Shown here in pieces: positions 42,562 to 52,900 of a stretch of 64,000 nt of DNA (position 1 is its first letter; every line of letters begins with the position of its first letter). Location of the stretch: NCBI GenBank assembly GCA_977006965.1, contig OZ345370.1:1860001-1924000 (forward strand). The letters run 5' to 3'. The notes beneath the pieces are model-generated. The model saw only the letters and a program-made list of their open reading frames with translations. It was not told the origin of the DNA and searched no databases. Both the position numbers and the translations under genes were made by a program. The stretch comes from Phymatolithon calcareum. Taxonomy: Eukaryota > Rhodophyta > Florideophyceae > Hapalidiales.

Positions 42562-45018
42562 AGGGGAAGAAGAGTATGTGACAGCAAAGGGATACCGAAT
42601 CAAGCGTGGGTTCCTGTGTCAGTTCTGAGAAGGCTGTGGAACCTGGACGAAGATGTTGCGTATGATATTGCAAATCTTTTCCGAGGAATGAGCTTGGCTA
42701 AGCTCGAATGGCGCCGGCCACTAAGTGGTGGGCGAAACGTGGCTGGAATTTTGCTACACGATTTACAGCTCGATTTTTGTCATGAACAAGCGATGAAAAC
42801 GAACGCGTCGCCTCGTTGGCACGCCCAGTTGTTGAATGGGTATCTGGAAGCGACGAATATGCCCATGGCGGAATTACAAGGCACGCAGTTATCACATTCA
42901 ACCACAAGCTTCATGTCACGGCCATGGTGGTCGAACGAGGTTGAGGAAGACGGGTACATTCACTCTAATCTTTGCAGGCATTTGTCACGTGCAGAACTGG
43001 ACGTCGAACTCGGAGCGCTGCTACGGGATGGGCGATGGACGGAATTACGGACAAAAATTGGAGGTGTGTTAGCTCTCGAAAGCGATTTCGAGATGTTGAA
43101 CAATGTTCACCAAACGCTTGATGACGACGTCAGGCGAGGGTTTAAAGCAATTTCCAGGGCCGTGCAGCTATTAAGGGGAAGAATGATCAAAGGTCTGAGA
43201 GTTTTCCAGTTTCACGTGTGCGAGCGTTTGATGAGCTTGAGCAAGTCAAATGCTATTGTTGATGCATATATCAAGAGTGTCGACAAGTACACCCCCAAGC
43301 CGTTTTTGCTTCCTGTGCGTTCATTCTTGAAGGTAGACCCTGCGTTAATAACGAAGATCCCGGTTGAAGGTCGTTGTTATTTTGTTACTTGTTCTCCATG
43401 TGGGCTATATATCGCAGCCAACTCTGGATGCACTATTGTGGTCGCAAGCTCTAGTTGCGATAAGATATTGAAACGCCTCCGTGGCCACACTGAACGTGTC
43501 ACAGGCATAGCATTCGCTGGAGGATCGAAGAAAATCGTCTCTGTGTCTTCTGACAGAACGGTAATGGTGTGGGAGTGGGAGTCTTCAGAATCGCCTGTGC
43601 AAGTTCTCAGCGGACAGGATGGCCGGATATGTTCTGTTTCTGGAGGGCAGAATTTCTTCTGTTCATTCGGTGACACTACGAGGATTTGGGACATGAGAAC
43701 GGGTGCCCAAGAATTCGTCCTTCCCCACGGATTTTCCGTCCGTTGCGGTGCTCTCTCTGAAGAAGGTCGCAAACTTGCCATTGGTTTTAGTGGGGGAAGA
43801 TTGAAAATTCTTGAAATCGATACAAGAAAAGTCATTTACGAAAATACAGCAGTTCATCAAAGCGACCTCTTATGTATGTCTTTCAGTCCGAACGGTACGG
43901 TTTTAGCCACAGGATCAAGTAACGGGACCATTCGTTTGTGGGACAGTGACACATGGTCAAGAACAGGTGAATTTCTCGGAAGTCGCGGAGTTCATGTGGT
44001 CTGTATTGCCTTCCGGGCTGACGGGAAGCAACTTGCGTCGATCTCGGGGAATATGACTATTCGAGTGTGGGACATTGAAACCAGACATTGTGTCTCAATC
44101 TCTCCAACAGAAGATTCTTGGGGCCGTCGTATTGTACCAGCCAATTATTGTTTATCTTTCATTGGCGACGGGAAAAGAATTGTAGCCGGGTTGGGTGATA
44201 ACGCCGTTCGTATCTGGGATCCAAGTATCGGCATTGAAGCGAAACAAGCAATCAACCGACTTACTGACAGTGTGATTGAAGTTGCGATCAGCCGAAATGG
44301 GCTTCAAGTTGTTTCTGTATCGAAAGACAGAACAGTGCGACTATGGGACTCACGGACAGGAGAGCAGATCGGCGAGCCAATGATAGGCCACAAAGACTGG
44401 CTGAGATGCGTTACGTTCAGCCGTGATGGAGGACAACTGGTTACCGCTGGATTTGACGGGAAACTGAGGCTGTGGGACACGGAGGGCAAGAGCCAAATTG
44501 GGGATCCGTTTAATAAGCATGTTTCTGTCTCCTGCGTTTCGTTTACTAAAGGAAACAGAAGTGCCGATGGACATCATATTGTCTCAGGATCACGTGTTGG
44601 CACTGTTCATGTGTGTAATGCGCAAACGCACAAACAAATCGGCATAGCATTGCAAGAACATACATCAACATTTGTTTGCCTGCCGTGGGGCGCTGCTGGG
44701 TCCCGCATCGTGTCTCGCGATTCTACAAGAGTAATCATTTGGAATCTCGAGAACAGGGCAATAGTCTGGAAGTTGAACAATGTTGAAGAGAATGAAATCA
44801 CAGACGATGAAGCTGAGAAGATTATCCGAGAGTCATTTCCAGGATCCACTTCCGAATTGTACTGCAAGCATGACGGTGTGTATTGTAATTTTCTCGGCAA
44901 AAAGCTTCTGCTTGCAGACTTACCATTTGAGAAATGGACGTATAATTCTGAGAGAAAATTGTTCGCCGCCGGAATGTACTCTGGCGCTATTGCGATATGT
45001 GAATTGCGCATTGAATAA
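42562..45018 (+). CDS. NB-ARC/WD40-type protein, C-terminal half (winged helix, helical domain, WD40 propellers)
   Basis: The frame is open from just after a TGA at 42559 to 45018; the first ATG is at 42688. It opens with a winged-helix-like segment (WVPVSVLRRLWNLDEDVAYDIANLF) and GILLHDLQLDFCHEQA. A helical linker (DGYIHSNLCRHLSRAELDVEL, LLRDGRWTELRTKIGG) follows, as in APAF1-like and NB-ARC/WD40 proteins. About ten WD40 repeats then occupy residues ~270 to the end (for example LRGHTERVTGIAF, VSVSSDRTVMVWEW, LATGSSNGTIRLWDSDT, SVSKDRTVRLWDSRT). The NB-ARC ATPase expected upstream is missing, so this is a truncated gene or remnant despite 800+ intact codons. Full-length relatives are STAND sensors for immunity or cell death. 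A related NB-ARC piece lies at 48687-49142. Confidence 0.82.
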   Translation, partial: RGRRVCDSKGIPNQAWVPVSVLRRLWNLDEDVAYDIANLFRGMSLAKLEWRRPLSGGRNVAGILLHDLQLDFCHEQAMKTNASPRWHAQLLNGYLEATNMPMAELQGTQLSHSTTSFMSRPWWSNEVEEDGYIHSNLCRHLSRAELDVELGALLRDGRWTELRTKIGGVLALESDFEMLNNVHQTLDDDVRRGFKAISRAVQLLRGRMIKGLRVFQFHVCERLMSLSKSNAIVDAYIKSVDKYTPKPFLLPVRSFLKVDPALITKIPVEGRCYFVTCSPCGLYIAANSGCTIVVASSSCDKILKRLRGHTERVTGIAFAGGSKKIVSVSSDRTVMVWEWESSESPVQVLSGQDGRICSVSGGQNFFCSFGDTTRIWDMRTGAQEFVLPHGFSVRCGALSEEGRKLAIGFSGGRLKILEIDTRKVIYENTAVHQSDLLCMSFSPNGTVLATGSSNGTIRLWDSDTWSRTGEFLGSRGVHVVCIAFRADGKQLASISGNMTIRVWDIETRHCVSISPTEDSWGRRIVPANYCLSFIGDGKRIVAGLGDNAVRIWDPSIGIEAKQAINRLTDSVIEVAISRNGLQVVSVSKDRTVRLWDSRTGEQIGEPMIGHKDWLRCVTFSRDGGQLVTAGFDGKLRLWDTEGKSQIGDPFNKHVSVSCVSFTKGNRSADGHHIVSGSRVGTVHVCNAQTHKQIGIALQEHTSTFVCLPWGAAGSRIVSRDSTRVIIWNLENRAIVWKLNNVEENEITDDEAEKIIRESFPGSTSELYCKHDGVYCNFLGKKLLLADLPFEKWTYNSERKLFAAGMYSGAIAICELRIE

Positions 45019-45264
45019 ATCGACATCTTTACAACGCATAACATTTTTTCCATTACTGTACCTTGAGTTGCGCAAATCTCCTCCGTTGTTCAGATATAGT
45101 GGGTTTACAGAAGTCGCAACCTCACCATACATTAGTCTTATTCTAGTTCCACGTGCACCAAGGCGACCAGTAAATCACCATTTTCACCAGTAGCTTTGAA
45201 CCGATACCCTTCGTGTGTTTTTCCCATCCACCAGAATCTTCTTGAAGACCGTTAGGTTTGCCAG
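45019..45264. other. short intergenic gap
   Basis: No gene seen. Confidence 0.4.
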
Positions 45265-45507
45265 TCAATATGAAGTTAGAGCGTCAGTACGGGGTCGCTT
45301 TTGACGTTGACGAGCGTGAGTCCCATCAAACGTCGATGGCACGCCATACAGCACATCTTCGGCACCAGAAATGCTTTCCTTAGAGTCTGAATCTGACGCT
45401 TCAGACGGAGAGCGGTCCCAGTCCCGATGCAGCGCTGTTTCCCGCGTCCCACCAAAGCGAGAACGGCGAATCTCATCACTAGACGACCATGACTTCAAAT
45501 CTGCCAT
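45265..45507 (-). CDS. small hydrophilic hypothetical protein or terminal exon
   Basis: An 80-codon frame with an ATG at 45507, rich in Ser, Asp and Arg (SPSEASDSDSKESISGAED). It lies downstream of, and in the same direction as, the decayed frame at 45663-46281 and may be its last part in another phase. No domain is recognised. Confidence 0.35.
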   Translation of the reverse strand: MADLKSWSSSDEIRRSRFGGTRETALHRDWDRSPSEASDSDSKESISGAEDVLYGVPSTFDGTHARQRQKRPRTDALTSY

Positions 45508-45662
45508 GCCGCCGATGCTCGGATAAATTGGTATCTCGACCCGTATATGGATATGTAGGCTTCCAAGAGGTCAGAGGTAGAACATGCCAGAGCGGGGCGC
45601 GATTCGAGACGTTGGCAGCTTGGAAAGCCGCGTCTAAGCGTGCCTCTGCGAGAAGTACTTCG

Positions 45663-46281
45663 TCGGGACACGTACCAAAAGCTAACGGGCTCGATCTCGA
45701 GCGGTAGTGTCACGAGCGCCGCCTAAATAAAGCAGAACTTCAGCCTCCTCCTTCGCACGTTGCAGGGCTTCGTCGATGCGTGCCTACCGTGTGGTTTCTT
45801 CCACTAGTTCACGGCGGCGTGCTTGTCCGCGAGCAAAAAAGGCCGCCCATTCTGAGTTCAGCTCAAATTGCACTGCTTCGTCCGATTCTGAGGATTCGAC
45901 AGGCCGGTTGTCAGGGTTCTGTTCCTCTCCTACTCGATGAACTGAAGGGTGAAAATGGGGCAAGTGTGTGGATTTCTCAACTATAGAGGCGTAGTACTCA
46001 GTCCACGCGCGATTCCAGCCTTCTAATGCACCAGCTTGAAATTCCTCAGCTTCCGAGCTCAAATGTTTGTCATTAGTCTTGGCAGAGTGTTGGGCGATAG
46101 GTTTTGCATCCACAGACATGCCGAAGTGGACGTGGCCATGTTGCTGGCGGATCAATTGTGCTCGTTTGGCATTCCTTTCGAAAATTGGGGACAGGTTGGC
46201 CACGTGTTGTACGGCTATTACGGGTAAGCGATGAAAAATAGGGATATCCGTATAATCGAAATACTCTGAAATACCTGTCAA
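45663..46281 (-). pseudogene. unidentified protein frame with in-frame TAG codons
   Basis: The frame reads FERNAKRAQLIRQQHGHVHFG, then EEFQAGALEGWNRAWTEYYASI and SEWAAFFARGQARRRELVEETTR. It then meets TAG at 45786-45784 and continues in phase as ARIDEALQRAKEEAEVLLYLGG to a second TAG. The helical pattern continues unbroken across the first stop, which suggests a CAG-to-TAG change. The first Met is inside; an intron acceptor upstream is possible. Function is unknown. Confidence 0.45.
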
Positions 46282-46877
46282 GGAAACGAATCCTCATGCG
46301 CCGCGCTTGAAGAATTGACTTTGCTAGCAGCATTAGTACAGCGTGGAAGCGCAGCACCTTTCTCAGTTCTGTGTTTTGGACATTAGCAGATGTGCGAGGC
46401 GACTTCGTTTGGCATGTGTTTGAGACGTTCAAAAGATTCAGGATATGACTATGATAATCGTGTACTTTTAATTCGGCTTTGCTGTAGGTCTCTAGTACAA
46501 CCCCTTGGAAGGATCTTGCAGAGGAGTGAAGAGCTCGAGAAATGGAGATCGTAAGAAAGCGGCGCATTCCGATCAACGACTGGTGCGGCGAGAGCCCGGT
46601 CCTCGGCCTCCGAAGCAAGGGCCACCAGACGATGGGGGTGCTCTGGTTTATCGGGAGTTTCCCCAGAGACCCAATCGTGATAGTGGAAAGACACGGAGCT
46701 GAGGGGACACTGTACAGTGGATGCGCATGGTCCGCAATACCCTGTTGAAGTCTATCTGGGACATTGGAATAGCTGACAAAGTTAGAAGAAGGAATGGATA
46801 GGCTTACAGACCATTGGCCGAGACCCCTGAAAAGGAACCTGGTAGGACGAGACAACGCGTACAGTACAGAGTATCTC

Positions 46878-46920
46878 TTCCTTGTTGCCCCGGATGCCAG
46901 CATCAGGGGGCAACAAGGAA
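46878..46920. repeat. 14-bp inverted repeat
   Basis: TTCCTTGTTGCCCC (46878-46891) pairs exactly with 46907-46920. No gene is recognised between 46.3 and 47.2 kb apart from a doubtful 69-codon minus frame at 46949-47158. Confidence 0.8.
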
Positions 46921-47247
46921 TAGAATGAATATCTTTTTTTGAGTGGATTTACAGCTTGCCATGAAAACTTGGAACTTCATTCGGACAGCTTCGCTCTCCA
47001 CCGCTTTCTGAACCTCCTACACCTGCCTCTCCTATCGTCACTGTGCTCCGGGCATTAATATCTCGCACGACGTAATCTCTCTCCACTGTTAACGGCTTTC
47101 GTGCAGCAACACAACCCTGCAAACGACGTCCCAGTGCAATGGAGATTATCGCCCCCATCGGTTTTGGGATATCCGTAGTACAAGCACGCTACTCATTGCT
47201 CTACGTACTAGCCCAAATATGGCTCGCTAGGTTTTTGGTAACTCGCA

Positions 47248-48484
47248 GTGTACGCCAAAATGTATGATAGCCCCATTTTTTTCCCGCGCAGCAGTTTGGC
47301 CCCGGAAAACTTTATGCATCCGCCAAGCGGAAGTATATGGGATTCATGGCGCGCTCGGCGCCCTGTGGCCTTATTTATACCCATGGCGACGTACCCACGT
47401 ACGCTGTTCGAGTCACTCAGCCCCCAACCATGAGTCGCGGACTGTCTTTGACGAAGGAGGAGGAGGCGGTGATCCGGGTGCTCGACTCCAATGGCTTGAG
47501 CAGGAGGGCCATTGCGTTGCAAGTGAAACGGTCCCGAAAAGCCGTCTCGAACGTTTTGAACAAGCCCCCTGGCCAATCTCGACGGAAAAAGGCGGGGAGG
47601 CCCCGAAAGCTGTCTGATCAGGATACTCGGGCAGTCATTCGGAAGGCTTGTGTTTCAAGTATGACGGCTCGGCAGCTCCGAGACATGTACGATTTACCCG
47701 TCGGAGTGCGACGCGTGCAACAAGTACTTAAAGATACTAAGTACTTGGAGTTTAGGCGCATGAAACGGGCTCCAAGCCTTACCCCTTGGCACAAGGATCA
47801 GCGTGACGAGTGGGCCCGCGTTCGTCTTCGCCTTCCCCGCGGGCAGTGGACCAGGACAATCTTTTCTGATGAGAAGCGATTCTGTTTGGATGGTCCAGAC
47901 GGTTTTGGGTACTATTGGGCCGACAAAAGAGTCCCTGAAGAATACTTTTCCCGTCGGCAGCAAGGGGGGGAGGGGTTATGGTCTGGGGCTGTTTTTCGTG
48001 GCGCGGAAAGCCCGAACTGGTAGTCGTACCCAACACAATGAATGCGCAAAGGTACGTGCAGCTGCTTCAGAATCATCTGGAACCGTTTGCGGAATTGCAC
48101 TACAGTGGGGACTGGAGTTTCCAGCAGGATAACGCGCCGGCGCACACAGCGAGGTACACAGATGAGTACTTCTTTGAAGCAGGGATCAGCCTTATGGATT
48201 GGCCATCGCGTAGTCCCGATCTGAACCCAATAGAGAACCTGTGGGGCATCGTTGCGCGTGATGTTTACAAGGATTGTCGTCAGTTTGAGTACGAGGACGA
48301 CCTCATCGAAGCGATTCAAGCATCCTGGGATCGTATTGGACTGGAAACGCTGCATAAGTAGATTGGATCGATGCCGGACCGGTGCATGAAGGTTATCGAG
48401 AAGCGCGGTGGGTCTACTGGCTACTGAGCGTTGTTTTTTGGTGCGATAGGCTGAGAAAGATAAAGGTGGCTCTAACTTACTGCG
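47248..48484 (+). mobile_element. Tc1/mariner element, ends approximate
   Basis: The transposase sits between sequences that both begin CAGT when read inward (CAGTGTACGCCAAAA on the left; CAGTAAGTTAGAGCC on the right, as complement). CAGT is the usual start of Tc1-type terminal repeats. Similarity between ends is otherwise weak and no TA duplication is visible, so the borders are provisional. Confidence 0.55.
47430..48361 (+). pseudogene. Tc1-like DD34E transposase, one frameshift
   Basis: ATG at 47430. The N-terminal DNA-binding part has two helix-turn-helix units (SRRAIALQVKRSRKAVSNVL, then GRPRKLSDQDTRAVIRKA). The catalytic domain has FSDEKRFCLDGPDG, then QQDNAPAHTA and SPDLNPIENLW with 34 residues between the last D and E, so DD34E of the Tc1 group. 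The phase changes at the G-run near 47963-47970; the second part reads MVWGCFSW onward to 48361. A one-base loss in the homopolymer explains it. Otherwise the gene is intact, so the copy is young or the frameshift is a sequencing error. Confidence 0.88.
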
Positions 48485-48686
48485 GACGTAAAAAATGCGC
48501 TATTCAAGCAAACTTGGTTTCCTGTTTGACTCCATTGGGGTTCACTAAATTAGGTTAGTCATTGCGTTGAAAAAGAAGGTTATACATGCAGTGCGACAAA
48601 AATAGTGGCGCCAGGAGTCACCATGGCTACAAGAGAGAACTCATGCCAAGTGGCGCTATATTAATTTCGGGGAGTGTATATGAAGG
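48485..48686. other. short gap between mariner and NB-ARC fragment
   Basis: No assignable gene. It may hold decayed upstream NB-ARC sequence. Confidence 0.4.
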
Positions 48687-49142
48687 ATGTGTATCCACAA
48701 CAAGGGAAACACATCCAAGGGCATTTTCATGGGACATGCTACTAGCCAGTCGAATCAACAAACTGCGTCAGCCACCGTTGATGAAGTCACACCCAGTATG
48801 TCAAAAATTCTTTCACTATGCAGTGGACTTCCAATAGCCTTGTCGGTCACAGGGCGCGCTGTTTCCAATCTCTGGGAGCAGTGCGGAAGTTTCGAAACGG
48901 CATGTAATTTGTACTTCGCCAAGCTCGAAAAGAAAAGAAAGACACTTGGATACGGCAGAACAGGCGGCGAAACCCTGAGTGCAGGAATTCTGCTTAGTCT
49001 GGAGTACCTGGAAGTTGAATTTTCGAAGTTGGTATCTGAAAATTTGCTTGAAATCAATCAGAACATTTCGGGTCTCTACACTAGCTTGATCGACGGAATG
49101 TGCTCTTTGCGCGACTGCATCGCGGATGATGGGGACTGGTAA
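48687..49142 (+). pseudogene. NB-ARC fragment with GLPL motif
   Basis: The frame contains KILSLCSGLPIALSVTGRAV, the GLPLAL motif region of NB-ARC ATPases. AGILLSLEYLE and GLYTSLIDGMCSLRDC follow, the usual run-up to the winged helix. The P-loop, kinase-2 and everything after the winged-helix start are missing. It is the piece that the WD40 frame at 42.6-45.0 kb lacks, but placed downstream of it on the same strand. It overlaps the start of the SF3B3 fragment. Confidence 0.65.
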
Positions 49143-49376
49143 CGGGAAGGAAAGTTCCACGCATATCGCTGCAAGTGTGTGCAGAAATTTACAAGTGAAC
49201 GCAACAGGGCGTAGATCATCCCATGGGAGTGACAGGGAAGGTATTGTCGAGAATGAGTTGCATGTGTATCGTGTGGATTCGAAGACAAGAAAACTTGAGT
49301 TTTTTCACCGGACGGCTATTGAGAATGGGGAGGACAACTCCGTCCATGCAATGGTTGGCTTTCGAGACATGGTCCT
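49126..49376 (+). pseudogene. SF3B3/RSE1-like fragment, left of retrotransposon
   Basis: The frame reads THIAASVCRNLQVN, NELHVYRVDSKTRKLEFFHR and FRDMVL. This matches the start of the last quarter of SF3B3 (the U2 snRNP SF3b beta-propeller subunit). It is cut at 49376 by the LTR element and resumes at 60919 in the same phase. Nothing of the first ~900 residues is present upstream, where an NB-ARC piece lies instead. The locus is therefore 5'-truncated as well as interrupted. Confidence 0.8.
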
Positions 49377-49967
49377 TATTGGTCATGTGCGCCTTTGGTG
49401 TTGATAAAGGCGTGAAGATGATGAGGATGGTGAAGAGAGCAGGAAGATGAATGATGATGGTGAATGTCTCTTGGCTCCCTTTAGTCAGGAGCCGACGTTT
49501 ACTTGGCTTAAATAGAAAAGACAAGGCAAATGGAAACAGAAAGAAGTAGCTCAACATTCGGGGGACAGCGCAACGGTCTTGACAGAAGCTGAATTCCTTG
49601 GATGAATGAGAGAGCTTCGAGATGCATCCAAATCACGGAGCGGAAGTTGAGGCTGCCGTGGATGCTAACAGGAAAGAAGACAAGTTGTATGACGACGAGA
49701 AAGCGTGTTCCGGGGAGCATCCCAACAAGCCCAACGTAGAGTGGATGCTGTGATGCGTAGGGCACACGTACAGGAAAGAAAGATGTAATGTCAGGACCGT
49801 GGATTGACAAGCAGTGATGGCTTGTCAAACAGTTACATGAAATCAAATGACGGAGAACATGAATGGATGCACTTAAAATTCAGGCGTAAACGGCAAAGAT
49901 AACGAACGGTAGTGTGCGAGCAGCACAATTCTTGATGTCCATACGTGAGGTATCGTATGTCGCAATA
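49377..49967 (-). repeat. LTR 1
   Basis: 591 bp, TATTG...CAATA. It is the 3' LTR for the left unit, with a polypurine tract (GAAAAAGAGGA on minus, about 49969-49979) directly upstream in the element's direction. Confidence 0.93.
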
Positions 49968-49994
49968 GTCCTCTTTTTCGAAGAACTGCACTTG

Positions 49995-52900
49995 CTAGGA
50001 TTCCAAAGTCTCTCGTGCGGCCTTGACGAGCTCTTGATCACGATGGGAAGTGAGAAAGGCATCGAGCTTGTCCGGAATATCTTCGTGCATAACGGAGAGC
50101 GGTTCCTAAGTCGGATCTTCGTAGTCAAATCCGCGCCACTTGATGCGGACTTCGTAGCGCTCATTGTTCGAGTTGAATTTGAGGTCAAGCAATTTTTCAA
50201 CAGTGTTTAGATGTGGAGTGTTGTGCTCGACAGAGTCCAGAAACTCTTCAGTGACGTTCAAGGAAGAATCGGCATAGTGCTTGAGTCGATTGGCATGAAA
50301 AGTGTGGAATTTTCCCGAGATGAGGTCTTCGCATTCATAAATGAGATCCGAAAGAGCACGAGTAACGCGTCGAGGGCCCATCCAGCGAACTTGCAATTTG
50401 TGCCCGGTCTTCTTTGTTTGCTTGGCAACCATGACAAAGTCACCCACCTCGAAGTTAACTGGCTGAATGTGGGTACGGGCGTTGTGACGAGCGATGGCAT
50501 CCTTACGGCGACGAGTTCGGCGAATGGAAATGTCCTTGTGCATGTATTGGAGGGCCGAATTCAGATTGTCGATTTTAGCAATTCGTTCAGCCTTGACGAT
50601 GTCAATAGAGCTTGCTTGAGGTGCCCCAGGTGGCAAAATCGTACGAAGCGGATTGTCAGCGGCTTGTCCAGTGAAGGCAGTTATGGGTGCAATGTTGTCG
50701 AGACTCGGGCGCTTAGAGTGGTTGAGAATACTCTGGACGAGCATTATGATGGTCGGCCACTCCCGTTCACGAAGACGAAATTCCGAAAGTAGCGCTCTGG
50801 TGGCTCGCAGCACTTCTTTGCATACTGTTTCGACCGTCCCGTTTGACTGGGGACAGTAGGCGGTGGTAAAGTGATGATGGGCATGCAGGGCCCGATTCAG
50901 ATCCGCCATCACCTTGTTCTTGAAATGTGTTCCACGATCCGAGCACCACATAAGCGTTACGCCAAAAGTAGCAAACCAGCGTAGCAAAGTCGTAACCGTA
51001 GTTTCCGTGTCTGCGTGTGCACAGGGCTCCAGCCATATGTACGAGGTTGCATCATCCTTCAGTATGAGCACATATTCTTGGCCTGAATGGCTCGGCGCCA
51101 TGTAGATGAAATCAAAGTGTAGAAGCTGGTTCGGCGTGTCGGAGTGGAGTGAGTGAGCCAAAGGTCAGGGGACCTTATGTGCACTGCTGGTTGCGATACA
51201 GTGCAGGCAAGTGTTGCAGAAAGCGGTGATGTCCGCTTTCATGCCGCTCCATACGAAGTGCTCCGAAATGTTGTGAAAGGTTGTGTCAATTCCACGATGG
51301 CCACTTCGTCCACAGTGGCCAATAATGCAAATTCGAAGTATCAACGCAGAGTCTTCGTACGGAATCCATATAGCACCTGCGTCATTTTTGAGAATACCCT
51401 GCTTCTTTGACACGTTTTCGGGAACTTTGGCGCTGTTCTCAACTGCAGAGTTTTGGCTTGCGGAGATTTCCTCAACGGATGGCCAGGTAAAATCGGGATC
51501 TAAGTCGGGCGCGACCGGAGCCACAAGGAGAGCTGAGAGTCGCCTTGATGTTGCCGATGGTTCCGGAGATCCCCAACGGGAGAGAAGATCAGCCCAGCAG
51601 TTGTCATCACCGGATATGTGAACAATTGTGTATCGAAAAGATGATAGTGCAATAGCCCAGCGCTCAATTTTGTTAGCCACATGCCTCGGTATGCTGGCGT
51701 GCGCAGACATCGGATTGAAAATAAAGACAAGATTCTTGTGATCTGTGAATAGGGAAAATCCTTCTGGGCGCAATAGCATATAATCGAGCCGAGATACTGC
51801 CTCAACAATAGCAAAAGCCTCCTTTTCCGCTGTTGACCAGCGCGAGCTGGAACCTTTAAAAGATCCAGAAAGAAATGACAGCGGTTCGTGGCGCTGAGAG
51901 TCGAACGGCTGGTCGGCATCGGTGGGTGGAATTTGGGTCAGGACGCCAGCCCAGTGTTGATCGCTGGCATCTGTAAATAGGCAGAGGAGCTTGGTAGGAT
52001 CTGGATGTGCGAGAGTTATCGAGTCGCGCAATGCATTCTTGACTTGTTCAAACACGTCTTCGTGCATTTTTGCCCAGCTTGTATCCGAAAGGTAGACCTT
52101 CGACGCCGACTGCTTAGTTCGTCTCTTGGATTGAGAAAAAACTTCTTCGAGGACAGAATGGAGCGGAGCGACGAGAGAGTTGTAGGATGGAATGACAGTG
52201 CGCATCCAATTTGCAGCGCAAAGGAATTGTTGCAGCTGGTCTCCCGTAATAGGAGCTGGCATATTGATTAGAGCAGTAATTCTGCTTGGGTCCAAACGGA
52301 CTCCATCCTTAGAGATAGACCGACCGCACCACTTAACCGATGACAAGAAGAACTTGCACTTCGCTGCATGCAACTTGAACCCATTCTGGCGACAAATGTT
52401 TAGAAAGTCGCGAAGAGCGTTGATGAGATCGCTCGCAGTATGGCAATGGAAGAGTATGTCGTCTAGCCACTGCAGTATGACATCTCGGATGCCAATGCAC
52501 TTCTCTTGCACCGTACTTTGGACATAAGCTGTGGCATTTGTTTGCCCGTGAAGAACTCGTGTCGGGGTGAAGACGCCGTCGGGTGTTATGAAGCTTTGAC
52601 ATTCACGAGACTTCTCTTCGGTAGGAAATTGCCAGTAGCAGTGGCACAAATCAATAAGGGCAAAACAGGTGTCCTGCGCCAGCTGTGCCATAGCCATCTC
52701 AAGGTTTGGCATTGGCCACGCAAAGGGAACAGTTTGGCTGTTGACTGGCCTGAGGTCGACAGTGAACCTGAACTTCTCTGGTCCATCCTTAGGGACGAGA
52801 AGTGGAGCGCAAGCCCAAGTGCTCTCATTGTTGCGCTCAATCAGCCCTAAGCGAAGCAATTCATCCGTCTTTTTGCGCAAAAATTCGGCTTGTGGCGGGG

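Noticed and set aside
42616-45018. Complete WD40 protein starting with GTG
   Set aside because: GTG starts are not expected for nuclear genes, and the N-terminal sequence is clearly the middle of an NB-ARC/WD40 protein.
46073-46903. 276-codon minus frame
   Set aside because: No motif, low-complexity basic composition, and it overlaps the better-supported decayed frame at 45663-46281.
50211-50792. 193-codon plus frame in the retrotransposon (and its copy at 55684-56265)
   Set aside because: Antisense shadow of the integrase/chromodomain region of pol; no independent motif.
51165-51167. Programmed TGA readthrough in gag-pol
   Set aside because: The stop lies inside integrase rather than at the gag/pol border, and a second stop disrupts the chromodomain. 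Mutation of an Arg codon is the simpler explanation.
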